In this document: positions 54,792-63,859 of the stretch, in pieces
Layout: each line of letters starts with the position of its first letter
How positions within the stretch are numbered: position 1 is the first letter of the stretch
Assembly (NCBI RefSeq): GCF_900601905.1
Contig: NZ_UWFA01000175.1
Location: 1-64,000, forward strand
Direction: 5' to 3'
From: Pseudomonas viridiflava
GTDB taxonomy: Bacteria; Pseudomonadota; Gammaproteobacteria; Pseudomonadales; Pseudomonadaceae
Length of the DNA stretch: 64,000 nt
The notes under the pieces: model-generated
Databases searched by the model: none
What the model was told of the DNA's origin: nothing
What the model saw: the letters and a program-made list of their open reading frames with translations, nothing else
Translations under genes and position numbers: made by a program

Positions 54792-56192
54792 TCAGCATAT
54801 TCGAAGCAGCTGGGTGCGATAGTGTTGCGAGAAACTGAGTTGATAGCCTGGACCCATTTTATAATCATTGATCTGCCCTGAAGTTTTCTGACCATCATCA
54901 TCCGAATGCCTCAGACCTAAAGGGGCGTACAACCCCGTTCCTAGCCCTTCATCACGGACATTAGCTGAACTACTGTCAATGGGACTAGAAACACCATGCA
55001 CCAAGCCGATGACGGCATGGTCGTCAGGCAGATCATCAGCAACGCGCTCAGAAAACTGCTGCAGCGAAGGTTCGGCCAAAACGTACAGCCAAGCTTCGGG
55101 ATCATGATTAACATTAACGGAACGACGTAGAATCCGCCCTAGGACCTGCCTGTAATAGAGTTCAGTCCTTATTCTACTCAGATGACAGCACACCTGAAGC
55201 CGCGGAATATCTGTGCCTTCACTGATCATCCCGACGGCCACAATCCAAGGAGAACTACTGCGCCGAAAGTCGTCGATCACCTGCTGAGCATTGGGCGTTT
55301 TATTCGTTACAACTTCGCATATCTCGCCCTCATGCAGTAGCATGGCCGCGATCTGGTGGGCATGTTCGATATTCGTCGCCACCACAAGTCCGCCTGCATC
55401 CGCTTTGACCTCACGGATCTCCTTTAGCTTGCGACAGCCTAATACCAACAGTTGTCTCAAAACATCCTCGTGGAGTAATAAGCTCTCGTAGGACACTGGC
55501 GAGCCTGTGAGAAGGCTGGCGATATTTGGAAACATGGTGACAGTGTTGTCGCTCGCTAGTGCCTCTGTCAGACTAACCATTTGGTTGTCCAAGATGACTA
55601 TGCGCGGAGACCGACATACCTGATCTGAGATTGCCTCCGCGAGCCCGTATTGATAGTCGCAAATAAGATTCCCCTCAGGGGTTGAGTATCTTGCTAGGAC
55701 GATTGCTTTTTGATCTGAGCGCCAAGGCGTCCCAGAAAGCGCAAGCGTGCACTCAGCCCTGTCCTGTACGCGCTGAATTATGCGTTGTCCCCAGGCATTA
55801 CTAAGCAGAGCATCATGACCCGCGCAGTGGTGGATCTCATCAAAAATAGCGAAAACACGATAGTCATCAAAGAGCTTCCAGAACGCCTCATCCCTGTACT
55901 CCATACCTTGGTAGGTACATGCTGCACCGACCGCGCCTATCAGCCCGTCCATCCGTCGGCCCAGTACCCCAAAGAAAGTCCGGCGGAAGCCCTCCACCAC
56001 TTGGCGCGACGGAGCGAAGCATAAAACGAGATCGATTAGGTCCTGCTCTAGCAGATCTTTGGCAAGCTCCGCTGCCATTCGTGTTTTTCCGGAACCAGGA
56101 GTTGCCTGGCAGAAAAAATGAGGGTTCGTGCGGTAGTGTGTCAACGCAGCCTCTTTGCATAGATGCTGCCATTTTCGAAGTGAGTGACTCAT
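54792..56192 (-). CDS. SF2 DEAD/DEAH-type helicase, candidate defence effector
   Basis: 466-residue superfamily 2 helicase: Walker A ATPGSGKTRMA (about 30-40), DEIH box (IFDEIHHCAG), motif III SGTPWR, and motifs V-VI in MISEGTDIPRL and RQVLGRILRR. It is shorter than restriction or Rad-type helicases and has no nuclease domain that I can see. It overlaps the upstream winged-helix gene by four bases (ATGA), so translation is coupled. With the divergent Xre regulator it forms a compact, self-regulated module of the sort seen for phage-defence systems, but it does not match one that I can name. Confidence 0.75.
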   Translation of the reverse strand: MSHSLRKWQHLCKEAALTHYRTNPHFFCQATPGSGKTRMAAELAKDLLEQDLIDLVLCFAPSRQVVEGFRRTFFGVLGRRMDGLIGAVGAACTYQGMEYRDEAFWKLFDDYRVFAIFDEIHHCAGHDALLSNAWGQRIIQRVQDRAECTLALSGTPWRSDQKAIVLARYSTPEGNLICDYQYGLAEAISDQVCRSPRIVILDNQMVSLTEALASDNTVTMFPNIASLLTGSPVSYESLLLHEDVLRQLLVLGCRKLKEIREVKADAGGLVVATNIEHAHQIAAMLLHEGEICEVVTNKTPNAQQVIDDFRRSSSPWIVAVGMISEGTDIPRLQVCCHLSRIRTELYYRQVLGRILRRSVNVNHDPEAWLYVLAEPSLQQFSERVADDLPDDHAVIGLVHGVSSPIDSSSANVRDEGLGTGLYAPLGLRHSDDDGQKTSGQINDYKMGPGYQLSFSQHYRTQLLRIC

Positions 56193-56779
56193 ACGATAGC
56201 GATTGCTTTGAGCGTCGTTTCAAGGGCTCGCAGGTGACCCAACAACCGCGAGCTCCGGTCTCGGACTTCGTGGTAATCATTTTCTAACCGGCTTTTCAAA
56301 TGAGGGATTTCCTCAAAGAGCTGTTTGTAGCGCTCGGTCTCTCCCATAGAAGAAAGCAGATCGAGGCGGGTCTCCTTAAGCATTTCCTCGATACGACCGT
56401 GGTCAGCCGTACTAGCGGGAGCTACGGGATGTGCAATCACATCCTCAAGACTTCGGGAGCTCTCAGTCAGCTCGGTAGAGGGTTTAGCTGACTGCGGACA
56501 TCGTGAATCCACGAGTACTAATTTGATGCTTGCTGGCTTTTCCATGAGACGAAACACCTGTCCACGCTTACGCAGACCAGCCGACTTTGAAACCCATCCG
56601 GCGCGGATGAGTCGGCGAATCTGTTCGTAGACATAAATTCTGACCACCCCCAGTTCATAGCCCGGTCCGAGGATTGCCGAGTAAGCATCTCGGAGTTGAC
56701 GAGTCGTAAACTCCTGATGCTGCTCTTGGCAAAGCAGTTCATAAAGCTGCCTGTCGAATTCGAATGAATCATGTCTCAT
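56189..56779 (-). CDS. Winged-helix/coiled-coil partner of the helicase
   Basis: 196 residues from the ATG at 56779 (AGG site; GTG 56788 is the alternative). The N-terminal about 85 residues form a predicted winged helix (TTRQLRDAYSAILGPGYELG, YEQIRRLIRAGWVSK, KRGQVFRLM). The C-terminal part is helical with coiled-coil heptads (MLKETRLDLLSSMGETERYKQL). It overlaps the helicase start and probably acts with it as DNA sensor or loader. No known family is recognised. Confidence 0.65.
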   Translation of the reverse strand: MRHDSFEFDRQLYELLCQEQHQEFTTRQLRDAYSAILGPGYELGVVRIYVYEQIRRLIRAGWVSKSAGLRKRGQVFRLMEKPASIKLVLVDSRCPQSAKPSTELTESSRSLEDVIAHPVAPASTADHGRIEEMLKETRLDLLSSMGETERYKQLFEEIPHLKSRLENDYHEVRDRSSRLLGHLRALETTLKAIAIV

Positions 56780-56807
56780 AACAGGCACCTAGTCTTCCGC
56801 AAAAAAT

Positions 56808-56840
56808 ACGGATTATAGTCCGTGGCCGATCCTTCCGCAA
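56808..56840 (-). promoter_or_regulatory. Promoter and operator of the helicase operon
   Basis: Minus strand: TTGCGG (56835-56840), 17-bp spacer, TATAAT (56812-56817). The -10 box is wrapped by the dyad ACGGA-N6-TCCGT (56808-56823), and a direct repeat CTTCCGCAAA (56794-56803 and 56832-56841) brackets the promoter. These are probable binding sites of the adjacent Xre repressor. Confidence 0.65.
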
Positions 56841-56852
56841 ACGCCCGATAGT

Positions 56853-56877
56853 GCTGCCTCAAGCGGGTTGAGGCAGC
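56853..56877 (+). promoter_or_regulatory. Hairpin covering the ribosome site of the Xre gene
   Basis: A perfect 10-bp inverted repeat GCTGCCTCAA / TTGAGGCAGC with a 5-base loop ends one base before the ATG at 56879. The only Shine-Dalgarno-like GAGG (56870-56873) is inside the 3' arm, so the hairpin would hide it in mRNA; as DNA it is also a good operator dyad. Confidence 0.65.
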
Positions 56878-56878
56878 T

Positions 56879-57091
56879 ATGAGTGAATTGGCGAAGGCCC
56901 TGGGGAAAAATATCAGGGAGGCGAGAAGGGCGAAGGGGGTGTCGCAGGACGTGTTTGCTCTAATATGTAAGCTAGATCGTAGCTATATGGGGCGCATCGA
57001 ACGCGGAGAGGTAAATATAACGATAGAAAAGCTTTATCAAATTGCTGAGTGCCTAGAATGTGAGCCATCTAGCCTGCTGCCTCAGATTTAG
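56879..57091 (+). CDS. Xre-family repressor of the helicase module
   Basis: 70-residue single-domain helix-turn-helix protein (IREARRAKGVSQDVFALICKLDRSYMGRIERGE). It is divergent from the winged-helix/helicase operon with a shared 99-bp control region that contains dyads, the layout of C proteins of restriction-modification systems and of other self-regulated defence modules. It probably represses the operon and its own gene. Confidence 0.8.
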   Translation: MSELAKALGKNIREARRAKGVSQDVFALICKLDRSYMGRIERGEVNITIEKLYQIAECLECEPSSLLPQI

Positions 57092-57173
57092 GTCATGGGA
57101 TAGAGCACAACGGTCCAAATATCGACACATAAATGTTGGTTGCGCTTCTGCTACTGATCTGCGTCACCCAGCA

Positions 57174-59699
57174 TCAAGTGCCCCTAGGTTTGGCTCTAGA
57201 TGTAGCCTCAGCTTCCAATGGGTCATCCGGCCAAAAATGTTTTGGGTACCGCCCCTTAAGATCTTTCTTGACCTCGACGTAAGTGGTTTTCCAGAAATTT
57301 GCTAAGTCCTGTGTAACCTGCACCGGCCGGCGAGCTGGCGATAGCAAATGAAGTTTTAGCAATTGCCTGCCATTAGCGATGCGTGGGGTATCTCTCAGCC
57401 CGAATAGCTCTTGAAGTCGTACTGCCAGGATCGGGGGCCTTTCACTGTAGTCGATTCGAATATTTGATCCTGATGGCACCTGAATCGTCTGAGGTGCTTG
57501 AGTCTCCAGTTGTTGGGGCAGAGGCCATGGCAGAAGGGCACGGAGTATCGTTGGCAGATCAATTTGGCCGATGTGACTGAGCCTGGTGATCTTCCCAATG
57601 TAGGGAGCAAGCCATACATCCAAGGTCTTTAGGAGCACTTGATCACTTAGATCGGGCCACTCGGTTTCACTCCTCTCTTCTAACTCCATAGACCTAAGGA
57701 GCTCTACGCGAGCCTGCCAATGGCGAAGGTCCTCAGTCCAAGGCAACAGCTCAATCCCCTTGCGCCGGATGTAGTTGATCAAGGCTTTAGCGCGCAGATC
57801 ATCATCAAGGTTTGATAGCGGCGTAGAAGAAAGCACGAGTTCTCCAAGCCTTTGCTGTCGCTCTGCTCTAAGCACTCCCTCTCGCTCATCCCAGTCCAAC
57901 TCATCGACCTGACGAACCTGCTCCTGCAGAATCGAATTGAGCAATGCTGGGTCGAAATCTACAGCAAGATAGATGCGCTCTTCACGTTGTCCAAGGCGGC
58001 TCCCTAAATCGGCGATCACTAGCCACTGGTTTTTCATCAGTGCATCTGTATCAATGAATACAGCGGCACGGCCGTTAGCGAGGCGGTATTCTGCCCCGCC
58101 AGCGCGTCGCTGCTGAGCGATCCGATCTGGATAGGCGAAAGCCAACAAACCACCCACCCACCGAAAATGTTCCGGATCACTCACGGGATTAGCAGCGGGG
58201 TAGCGTAGAAATGAGCGGTATTGGCTAGAGAGTCGCCGAGCGCGTTGCACAGCTCCCTGTTCGCTGCGTTGAACACGCTGCTCTCCGGCAAGTAATTCAA
58301 GACGACTATGGATGTCTGCGCCTGCACCACGTTGTATGTCCCGCTCCCCTAATAGTGCCGCTATGTCACATGCAAGCTTTCCAAGCCCAAGTGCATGACC
58401 ACGAAGGAGAAGATGCGCAATTCGTGGATGCGCTGGCAATTCCGCCATATCCAAACCGTGCTTCGTGAGCTTCCAATCCTTTCCCAAAGCACCTAGACGG
58501 ACGAGTAAGTCACAGGCCTGCGAATAAGAAGCACTAGGAGGAGCATCCAGCCACCGGAGGTCATCAGGTGACACGCCCCACCTAGCTAACTGTAACGCCA
58601 GCCCTGAAAGGTCGGCTTGTTGTATCTCAGGGGCACTGAAGCCAGGCAATTGCTCGTGCTGTGTCTCTGACCAAAGTCGATAACAAATGCCTGACTCGAG
58701 ACGGCCTGCGCGTCCGGCTCGTTGGGTCGCACTGGATTTCGAGATACGTTGGGTGTACAGCCTTGTCATACCGCTTCTTGGATCGAATCGTGGGACACGC
58801 TCCAAACCCGAGTCGATAACAACCCGCACCCCCTCAATAGTGACACTAGTCTCGGCAATGTTGGTCGCTAGCACTACCTTCCGCTTACCTGCAGGAGGTG
58901 GTTCTATGGCCGCTCGCTGCGCCGCTATATCGAGCTCGCCATGCAATGGACATAGCAAAACATCTTCGCGATCACCCAGATGATCCTTTAGGTTTTGAAG
59001 CAATCGCCGTATTTCGGCTTGACCAGGAAGAAAAACCAAGAGGCTCCCATCCTGAACTTCTAGTGCGTCGACGCAAGCAGAGGTGATGGCCTGGTCCATA
59101 TGATCAGTCGGTCGATGTGGCTTTCCCCATACAGTGGTGACAGGGAACATACGGCCTTCGCTGGTAACAATAGGGGCATCATCAAGCATTCGAGAAAGCC
59201 GTTCGCCCTCCAGCGTTGCAGACATGAGCAGTATCTTAAGAGGTACATCATCTCGAAGCATTTCACGGCCACTGAGCGTGAGCGCCAGAGCCAAGTCCGC
59301 ATCCAAATTGCGAAGATGAAACTCGTCGAAAATGACCAAGCCTACCCCTTCAAGAGATGGGTCACTTTGGAGTCTGCGCGCAAGAATCCCTTCAGTGACG
59401 ACTTCGATCCTTGTTCTAGGACCCACTTTGCTCTCTAGTCGAATGCGATATCCGACCGTCTCACCCACGGCCTCCCCAAGCTCAGTCGCCATGCGTTCGG
59501 CAGCCGCCCTTGCTGCGAGTCGGCGAGGTTCAAGCATCACAATGGTCTGACCTTGCAACCATTGCTCTTCAAGAAGCGCAAGCGGCACACGAGTCGTTTT
59601 GCCAGCACCAGGAGGTGCTTGAAGAACAACCTCATCACGAGAGTTTAAAGCACGCAGAAGAGCTGGCAACGCGGCATCAATAGGCAAACTCATAGACAC
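57174..59699 (-). CDS. hrpB: Complete island-borne HrpB helicase (replacement copy)
   Basis: 841-residue DExH-box helicase of normal HrpB length: Walker A APPGAGKT (28-35), DEFH box (125-128), SAT (160-162), QRAGRAGR, and the HrpB C-terminal domain to PRGT. It is about three-quarters identical by eye to the disrupted host copy at 39001-41153 but clearly less GC-rich throughout, so it came with the island rather than by duplication. Residues 129-131 read LRN where the host copy has ERS, the site of the island insertion. It probably restores HrpB function after integration. Confidence 0.88.
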   Translation of the reverse strand: MSMSLPIDAALPALLRALNSRDEVVLQAPPGAGKTTRVPLALLEEQWLQGQTIVMLEPRRLAARAAAERMATELGEAVGETVGYRIRLESKVGPRTRIEVVTEGILARRLQSDPSLEGVGLVIFDEFHLRNLDADLALALTLSGREMLRDDVPLKILLMSATLEGERLSRMLDDAPIVTSEGRMFPVTTVWGKPHRPTDHMDQAITSACVDALEVQDGSLLVFLPGQAEIRRLLQNLKDHLGDREDVLLCPLHGELDIAAQRAAIEPPPAGKRKVVLATNIAETSVTIEGVRVVIDSGLERVPRFDPRSGMTRLYTQRISKSSATQRAGRAGRLESGICYRLWSETQHEQLPGFSAPEIQQADLSGLALQLARWGVSPDDLRWLDAPPSASYSQACDLLVRLGALGKDWKLTKHGLDMAELPAHPRIAHLLLRGHALGLGKLACDIAALLGERDIQRGAGADIHSRLELLAGEQRVQRSEQGAVQRARRLSSQYRSFLRYPAANPVSDPEHFRWVGGLLAFAYPDRIAQQRRAGGAEYRLANGRAAVFIDTDALMKNQWLVIADLGSRLGQREERIYLAVDFDPALLNSILQEQVRQVDELDWDEREGVLRAERQQRLGELVLSSTPLSNLDDDLRAKALINYIRRKGIELLPWTEDLRHWQARVELLRSMELEERSETEWPDLSDQVLLKTLDVWLAPYIGKITRLSHIGQIDLPTILRALLPWPLPQQLETQAPQTIQVPSGSNIRIDYSERPPILAVRLQELFGLRDTPRIANGRQLLKLHLLSPARRPVQVTQDLANFWKTTYVEVKKDLKGRYPKHFWPDDPLEAEATSRAKPRGT

Positions 59700-60007
59700 T
59701 CCGGACTCAATAGCAAGAGTATAAAGCGTTTAGCACAACCCCCTTGTGTATCGGCCACCAAATCCACCCACTGGCCATACACGCAGTGGAGGACTACCCC
59801 AAGCAGAGGGTTTGATGACGGAAGCTGGTTATGCCTAATTTGAGATCGACCAGGACAGCACCGTGAGAACATTTGATCAGAGGATCGAGCTGAAAACTGG
59901 TCTAAAAAAATCATAACGCTCAGACCCACTGATGAGCCAACAAGGTGAGCACAGCAGTCGCAATGCCCTGAATATCAGTCGTTACTCTAACAAGACAAGG
60001 AGTTCAC
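59700..60007. other. Non-coding gap in cargo
   Basis: 308 bp upstream of hrpB. No gene is supported. It presumably contains the hrpB promoter on the minus strand and a weak leader for the kinase fragment. Confidence 0.45.
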
Positions 60008-60265
60008 ATGACGATCCAAGAGAAGTGGTCAGATTCCGTAAATTGGACTGATAATTGGAATGTTGAGCATGAGATCGAGGGAGGTGCTCAAGCGGCAGTA
60101 AAGAAAGTCAAGCATAAAAAAACCGGCCTGGTTGCATTTCTAAAAATTCTCAATAGGCAAACCAATACTGAGCGTCGATCACGTTTTTTTCGCGAGGCAG
60201 GTGCATATGCGACGGTGAGTCATGCGGGTATACCAAGCTTGATTGAAAGTAACGCTCACCACTAG
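60008..60265 (+). pseudogene. Ser/Thr protein kinase, N-lobe only
   Basis: 85 residues: VEHEIEGGAQAAVKKVKHKKTGLVAFLKIL (Gly-rich loop and catalytic Lys region) and REAGAYATVSHAGIPSL look like the start of a bacterial Ser/Thr kinase. Homology ends at SNAHH followed by a stop, without the catalytic loop. It is probably truncated by a cargo junction just after 60260. Confidence 0.7.
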
Positions 60266-60398
60266 AGCGAGTATTTATACTGGTTTAATGCGTTACTTCC
60301 ACTATCTTCAAATCAGGCATGAATGGATTATCTTTCTGCCGTCCCAAATCTTTCACATTTTACGCAGCCGCTAATGTTTTATGTGATTTGATAGGCAG

Positions 60399-61247
60399 TC
60401 AGAGTTGACGCATCAGCTCTCGCACCAGCCGCTCGAATTCCTCCACCGAGGAGGCCTTGGCATCCAGAGGCCGAATGCGTATCAGCTTGGTGTTGGCTGC
60501 GCGGAAAATGGCGTCCTTCAACAGGTCATTCGCTTGCGCCTGGGGATCATCGTGGAAGCTGCTGTCCAGCTCAATGAAGTACTTCGGCACATAGCCACTG
60601 CCCACGTCGAACACGACGCTGTCGACTATTCCCCGGAAGAAGTATGACCGGGCCTTCTCCGACAGCTGATCCTTGATGGCCTGATAATCCAAAACGCAGC
60701 TTAAGGCAACGTTGGGGTATGGGTGGAAAGTCGGGAAGACCCGCCGCACCGCCTCGTAGAAATTTTCTTCCTGCTTGGACTTAAACAGCCGGATGGTCTT
60801 GGGCTCTCCCGGTGTCACTTCCGTTGCACGGACGGTCATATTCGTCCGTAGGCTCGCTGAAACCGCTTCCGGCTTGGCACGAAGGAAAGACTGGATAATT
60901 TCTTTGGCCAGCGGGCGGTGCTGGTGCGTTTGAGCATAGTTGAGCAGGGCTGTGTGCTTGGTCTCTTGCATCAGCTTCAGTCGTTCATCAACGAAGCGAT
61001 CCACAAAGCCCTGGCTGAAGCCATGCTGGTTCAGCTCAATGATCAGATTGGTGTATTCGAATTGCCTGGAGCGCTCAGCAGGTGGCAGTGGCTCAGCGAA
61101 AGTGAAGAATTCCGACTCAAAGAAGCCGGTCATTTGTGTCAAAAAGGGATCCTGCACCTTGGCTTTCTTCTTCTGGTAGATGATTTTGCCAATCGCCTCC
61201 CAGTCCTTCTGCGCCAACAACGTAAACCATTGCTCTCTGTCTTCCAT
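60399..61247 (-). CDS. DUF2726-type protein (possible PD-(D/E)XK nuclease)
   Basis: 282 residues. The C-terminal 130 residues (SKQEENFYEAVRRVFP, GIVDSVVFD, KYFIELDSSFHDDP, DAIFRAANTKLIRIR) match the DUF2726 pattern, a restriction-endonuclease-like fold with the D...ExD core. The N-terminal about 140 residues are helical and unassigned. It lies between the kinase fragment and an integrase remnant. A nuclease role in defence or DNA transfer is plausible but not shown. Confidence 0.7.
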   Translation of the reverse strand: MEDREQWFTLLAQKDWEAIGKIIYQKKKAKVQDPFLTQMTGFFESEFFTFAEPLPPAERSRQFEYTNLIIELNQHGFSQGFVDRFVDERLKLMQETKHTALLNYAQTHQHRPLAKEIIQSFLRAKPEAVSASLRTNMTVRATEVTPGEPKTIRLFKSKQEENFYEAVRRVFPTFHPYPNVALSCVLDYQAIKDQLSEKARSYFFRGIVDSVVFDVGSGYVPKYFIELDSSFHDDPQAQANDLLKDAIFRAANTKLIRIRPLDAKASSVEEFERLVRELMRQL

Positions 61248-61284
61248 GGCTGCGCTCCACGCTTGATGCCGGACATCGAGCTAG

Positions 61285-61564
61285 GATATTCATACCATTG
61301 CGCGGCAAGCTGACCGGTGCCGGCATTACGGCCAACGGCATCTACACCGTGGTGGCGGCCTACGCAAAGATGGCTGGGATTGAGGTTGCCGGTTTGGGGG
61401 TGCATGGACTCAGGGCTACTGCGGCGACCAATGCCCTGGAGCATGAGGCCGATATCGCCAAGGTTCAGGCCTGGCTAGGACATGCCAATATCAGTACCAC
61501 CAAGATCTACGACCGGCGAGAGAACCGGCCGGAGGATTCACCGACCTATAAGGTGAAGTATTAA
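61285..61564 (+). pseudogene. Tyrosine recombinase, C-terminal fragment
   Basis: Homology covers the catalytic end of an XerC/phage-integrase type recombinase: VHGLRATAATNALEHEADI (HxxR), VQAWLGHANISTT and IYDRRENRPEDSP with the Tyr nucleophile. The rest of the gene (first catalytic Arg and core-binding domain) is missing. It is a relic of a separate mobile element and marks a cargo junction near 61285. Confidence 0.75.
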
Positions 61565-61695
61565 CCACCATTTGGCGGCTTAGTTAATGCTCAACCTGAC
61601 TTTTTTGTAACCCTCAACTCAGCCAACTGAAAGCCTCTACTCGTTACCTTGGGCCCAGCGGCATGTGCCGCCTTCCCTATACAAGGTGACTCGTT

Positions 61696-61887
61696 ATGAA
61701 CCTTTCCAAAGCCGTACTCCTTACCCTCGCATTCAGTATTTCCTCGGTCGCCTTTGCTGAAGGTGGTGCCGACCGTGTGTTCGCTCGGATGATGGATGCG
61801 CAACAGACAACCCTAAGCAAAAAAGCTGAGGCGCAACTGGCTTCTGCAGATACTAAAAAAACTCAAAGCTCTAAGGCATGTTGCTAA
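61696..61887 (+). CDS. PtrA-like small periplasmic copper-locus protein
   Basis: 63 residues: signal peptide (SKAVLLTLAFSISSVAFA, cleavage near residue 21), then GGADRVFARMMDAQQ, which resembles the N-terminal domain of the PtrA co-regulatory family, and a Cys-Cys C terminus (KACC) suited to metal binding. It precedes the pcoAB operon, as ptrA-type genes do next to copper-resistance genes in Pseudomonas. Confidence 0.7.
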   Translation: MNLSKAVLLTLAFSISSVAFAEGGADRVFARMMDAQQTTLSKKAEAQLASADTKKTQSSKACC

Positions 61888-61905
61888 CCAACGCGGGTTT
61901 TCAAG

Positions 61906-61922
61906 CTTACAGAAATGTAATC
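61906..61922. promoter_or_regulatory. CopR-type cop box
   Basis: CTTACAGAAATGTAATC matches the CopR/PcoR-type box described upstream of Pseudomonas copper-resistance operons, and lies 94 bp before the pcoA start. It implies control by a CopRS two-component system, which is not encoded in the window. Confidence 0.65.
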
Positions 61923-62015
61923 GCGCCGCTTACGATGCTGTGACATCGTCCACTCCAGTACCTTAAACCCAGTACACGGCTTAAATGCCGTCCTTGCCTA
62001 CCTGGACCCGCGCGT

Positions 62016-63854
62016 ATGGAATCAAGAACTTCTCGACGTATTTTCGTCAAAGGCCTCGCGGCTGCCGGCGTGCTAGGTGGGCTAGGCTTGTGGCGTTCGC
62101 CCAGCTGGGCGGCGTCCGGCTCGCCGGCGCTCAGCGTGTTGAGCGGTACGGAGTTCGACCTGTCTATTGGCGAGATGCCGGTAAACATCACCGGCAGGCG
62201 TCGCACAGCGATGGCGATCAATGGCGGGCTGCCGGGCCCCCTGCTGCGCTGGAAAGAGGGTGACACTGTCACGCTCCGGGTACGCAACCGGCTCGACGCT
62301 GCAACCTCCATACACTGGCACGGCATTATCCTGCCGCCGAACATGGACGGCGTTCCAGGACTGAGCTTCGCGGGCATCGAGCCGGGTGGCGTGTACGTCT
62401 ACCAGTTCAAGGTCCAACAGAACGGGACGTACTGGTACCACAGCCACTCCGGATTTCAGGAGCAGGTGGGGGTGTATGGCCCGCTCGTCATCGAGGCGAA
62501 AGAGCCCGAGCCTTTCAAGTACGACAGTGAACATGTGGTGATGCTGACCGACTGGACGGATGAAGATCCCGTCTCGCTGATGCGTACCCTCAAAAAGCAG
62601 TCCGATTACTACAACTTCCACAAGCGCACAGTCGGTGACTTCGTCAACGATGTGGCTGATAAGGGCTGGGCCGCAACCGTCGCGGATCGCAAGATGTGGG
62701 CCGAGATGAAGATGAACCCCACGGACCTTGCGGACGTGAGCGGGGCCACCTACACGTACCTGCTCAATGGTCAGGCCCCCAATATGAACTGGACCGGCTT
62801 GTTCCGTCCTGGCGAAAAGCTGCGCCTGCGGTTCATCAACGGCTCGGCTATGACGTACTTCGACATCCGTATTCCAGGCCTGAAAATGACCGTGGTAGCT
62901 TCGGATGGCCAGTTCGTGAACCCGGTTGAGGTCGATGAATTACGCATTGCCGTGGCCGAAACCTTCGATGTGATCGTTGAGCCCACTGCCGAGGCGTACA
63001 CGGTCTTTGCTCAATCCATGGATCGCACGGGCTACGCCCGCGGCACCCTAGCCGTGCGGGAAGGCTTGGTAGCCCAGGTCCCCCCCCTTGATCCTCGTCC
63101 GCTGGTCACGATGGACGATATGGGCATGGGTGGTATGGACCATGGCAGCATGGATGGCATGAGCGGCATGGATTCGGGTGCCGACGACGGCATGCAGACC
63201 ATGAGCAGCATGGGGGGCGACTCCATGCCCGCCATGGACCATAGCAAAATGTCTACCATGCAGGGTATGGAACATGGCGCTATGTCGGGCATGGACCATG
63301 GTGCGATGGGCGGCATGGGCGGCATGGTGATGCAGAGCCACCCTGCCAGCGAGAACGACAACCCGCTGGTGGACATGCAGGCCATGAGCCCTACCGCCAA
63401 GCTGAACGATCCTGGCTTGGGCCTGCGTAATAACGGGCGCAAGGTGCTCACCTATGCCGACCTTAAAAGCACCTTCGAAGACCCTGACGGGCGTGAGCCG
63501 AGCCGGACCATTGAGCTGCACCTGACCGGGCACATGGAAAAATTTGCATGGTCGTTTGACGGCATCAAATTCGCGGACGCCCAACCTCTGATACTCAAAT
63601 ACGGCGAACGGGTAAGAATCGTGCTGGTGAATGACACGATGATGACTCACCCGATCCATCTGCATGGGATGTGGAGTGACTTGGAGGACGAGGACGGAAA
63701 CTTCAGGGTGCGCAAGCACACCATTGATATGCCGCCAGGCTCCAAGCGCAGCTACCGTGTCACCGCTGATGCCCTGGGGCGCTGGGCCTATCACTGTCAC
63801 CTGCTCTACCACATGGAGATGGGTATGTTCCGCGAAGTTCGGGTAGAGGAGTGA
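62016..63854 (+). CDS. pcoA: Periplasmic multicopper oxidase (copper-resistance PcoA/CopA)
   Basis: 612 residues: Tat signal with twin Arg (TSRRIFVKG), three cupredoxin domains, and four copper-binding groups: [20 protein letters not shown] and [13 protein letters not shown] Met/His-rich insert of about 70 residues (about 368-440; repeated [10 protein letters not shown]-like units) is typical of CopA/PcoA and binds extra Cu. It oxidises Cu(I) and sequesters copper in the periplasm. It is less GC-rich than host genes and is island cargo. Confidence 0.92.
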
Positions 63855-63859
63855 GGCCA

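Noticed and set aside
39001-59699. Explaining the two hrpB copies as a simple duplication
   Set aside because: The right copy is divergent in protein sequence and visibly less GC-rich along its whole length, so it was imported.
63120-63330. Repeated ATGGACCATGGC-like units
   Set aside because: They encode the Met/His-rich copper-binding insert of pcoA, not a DNA repeat or CRISPR.
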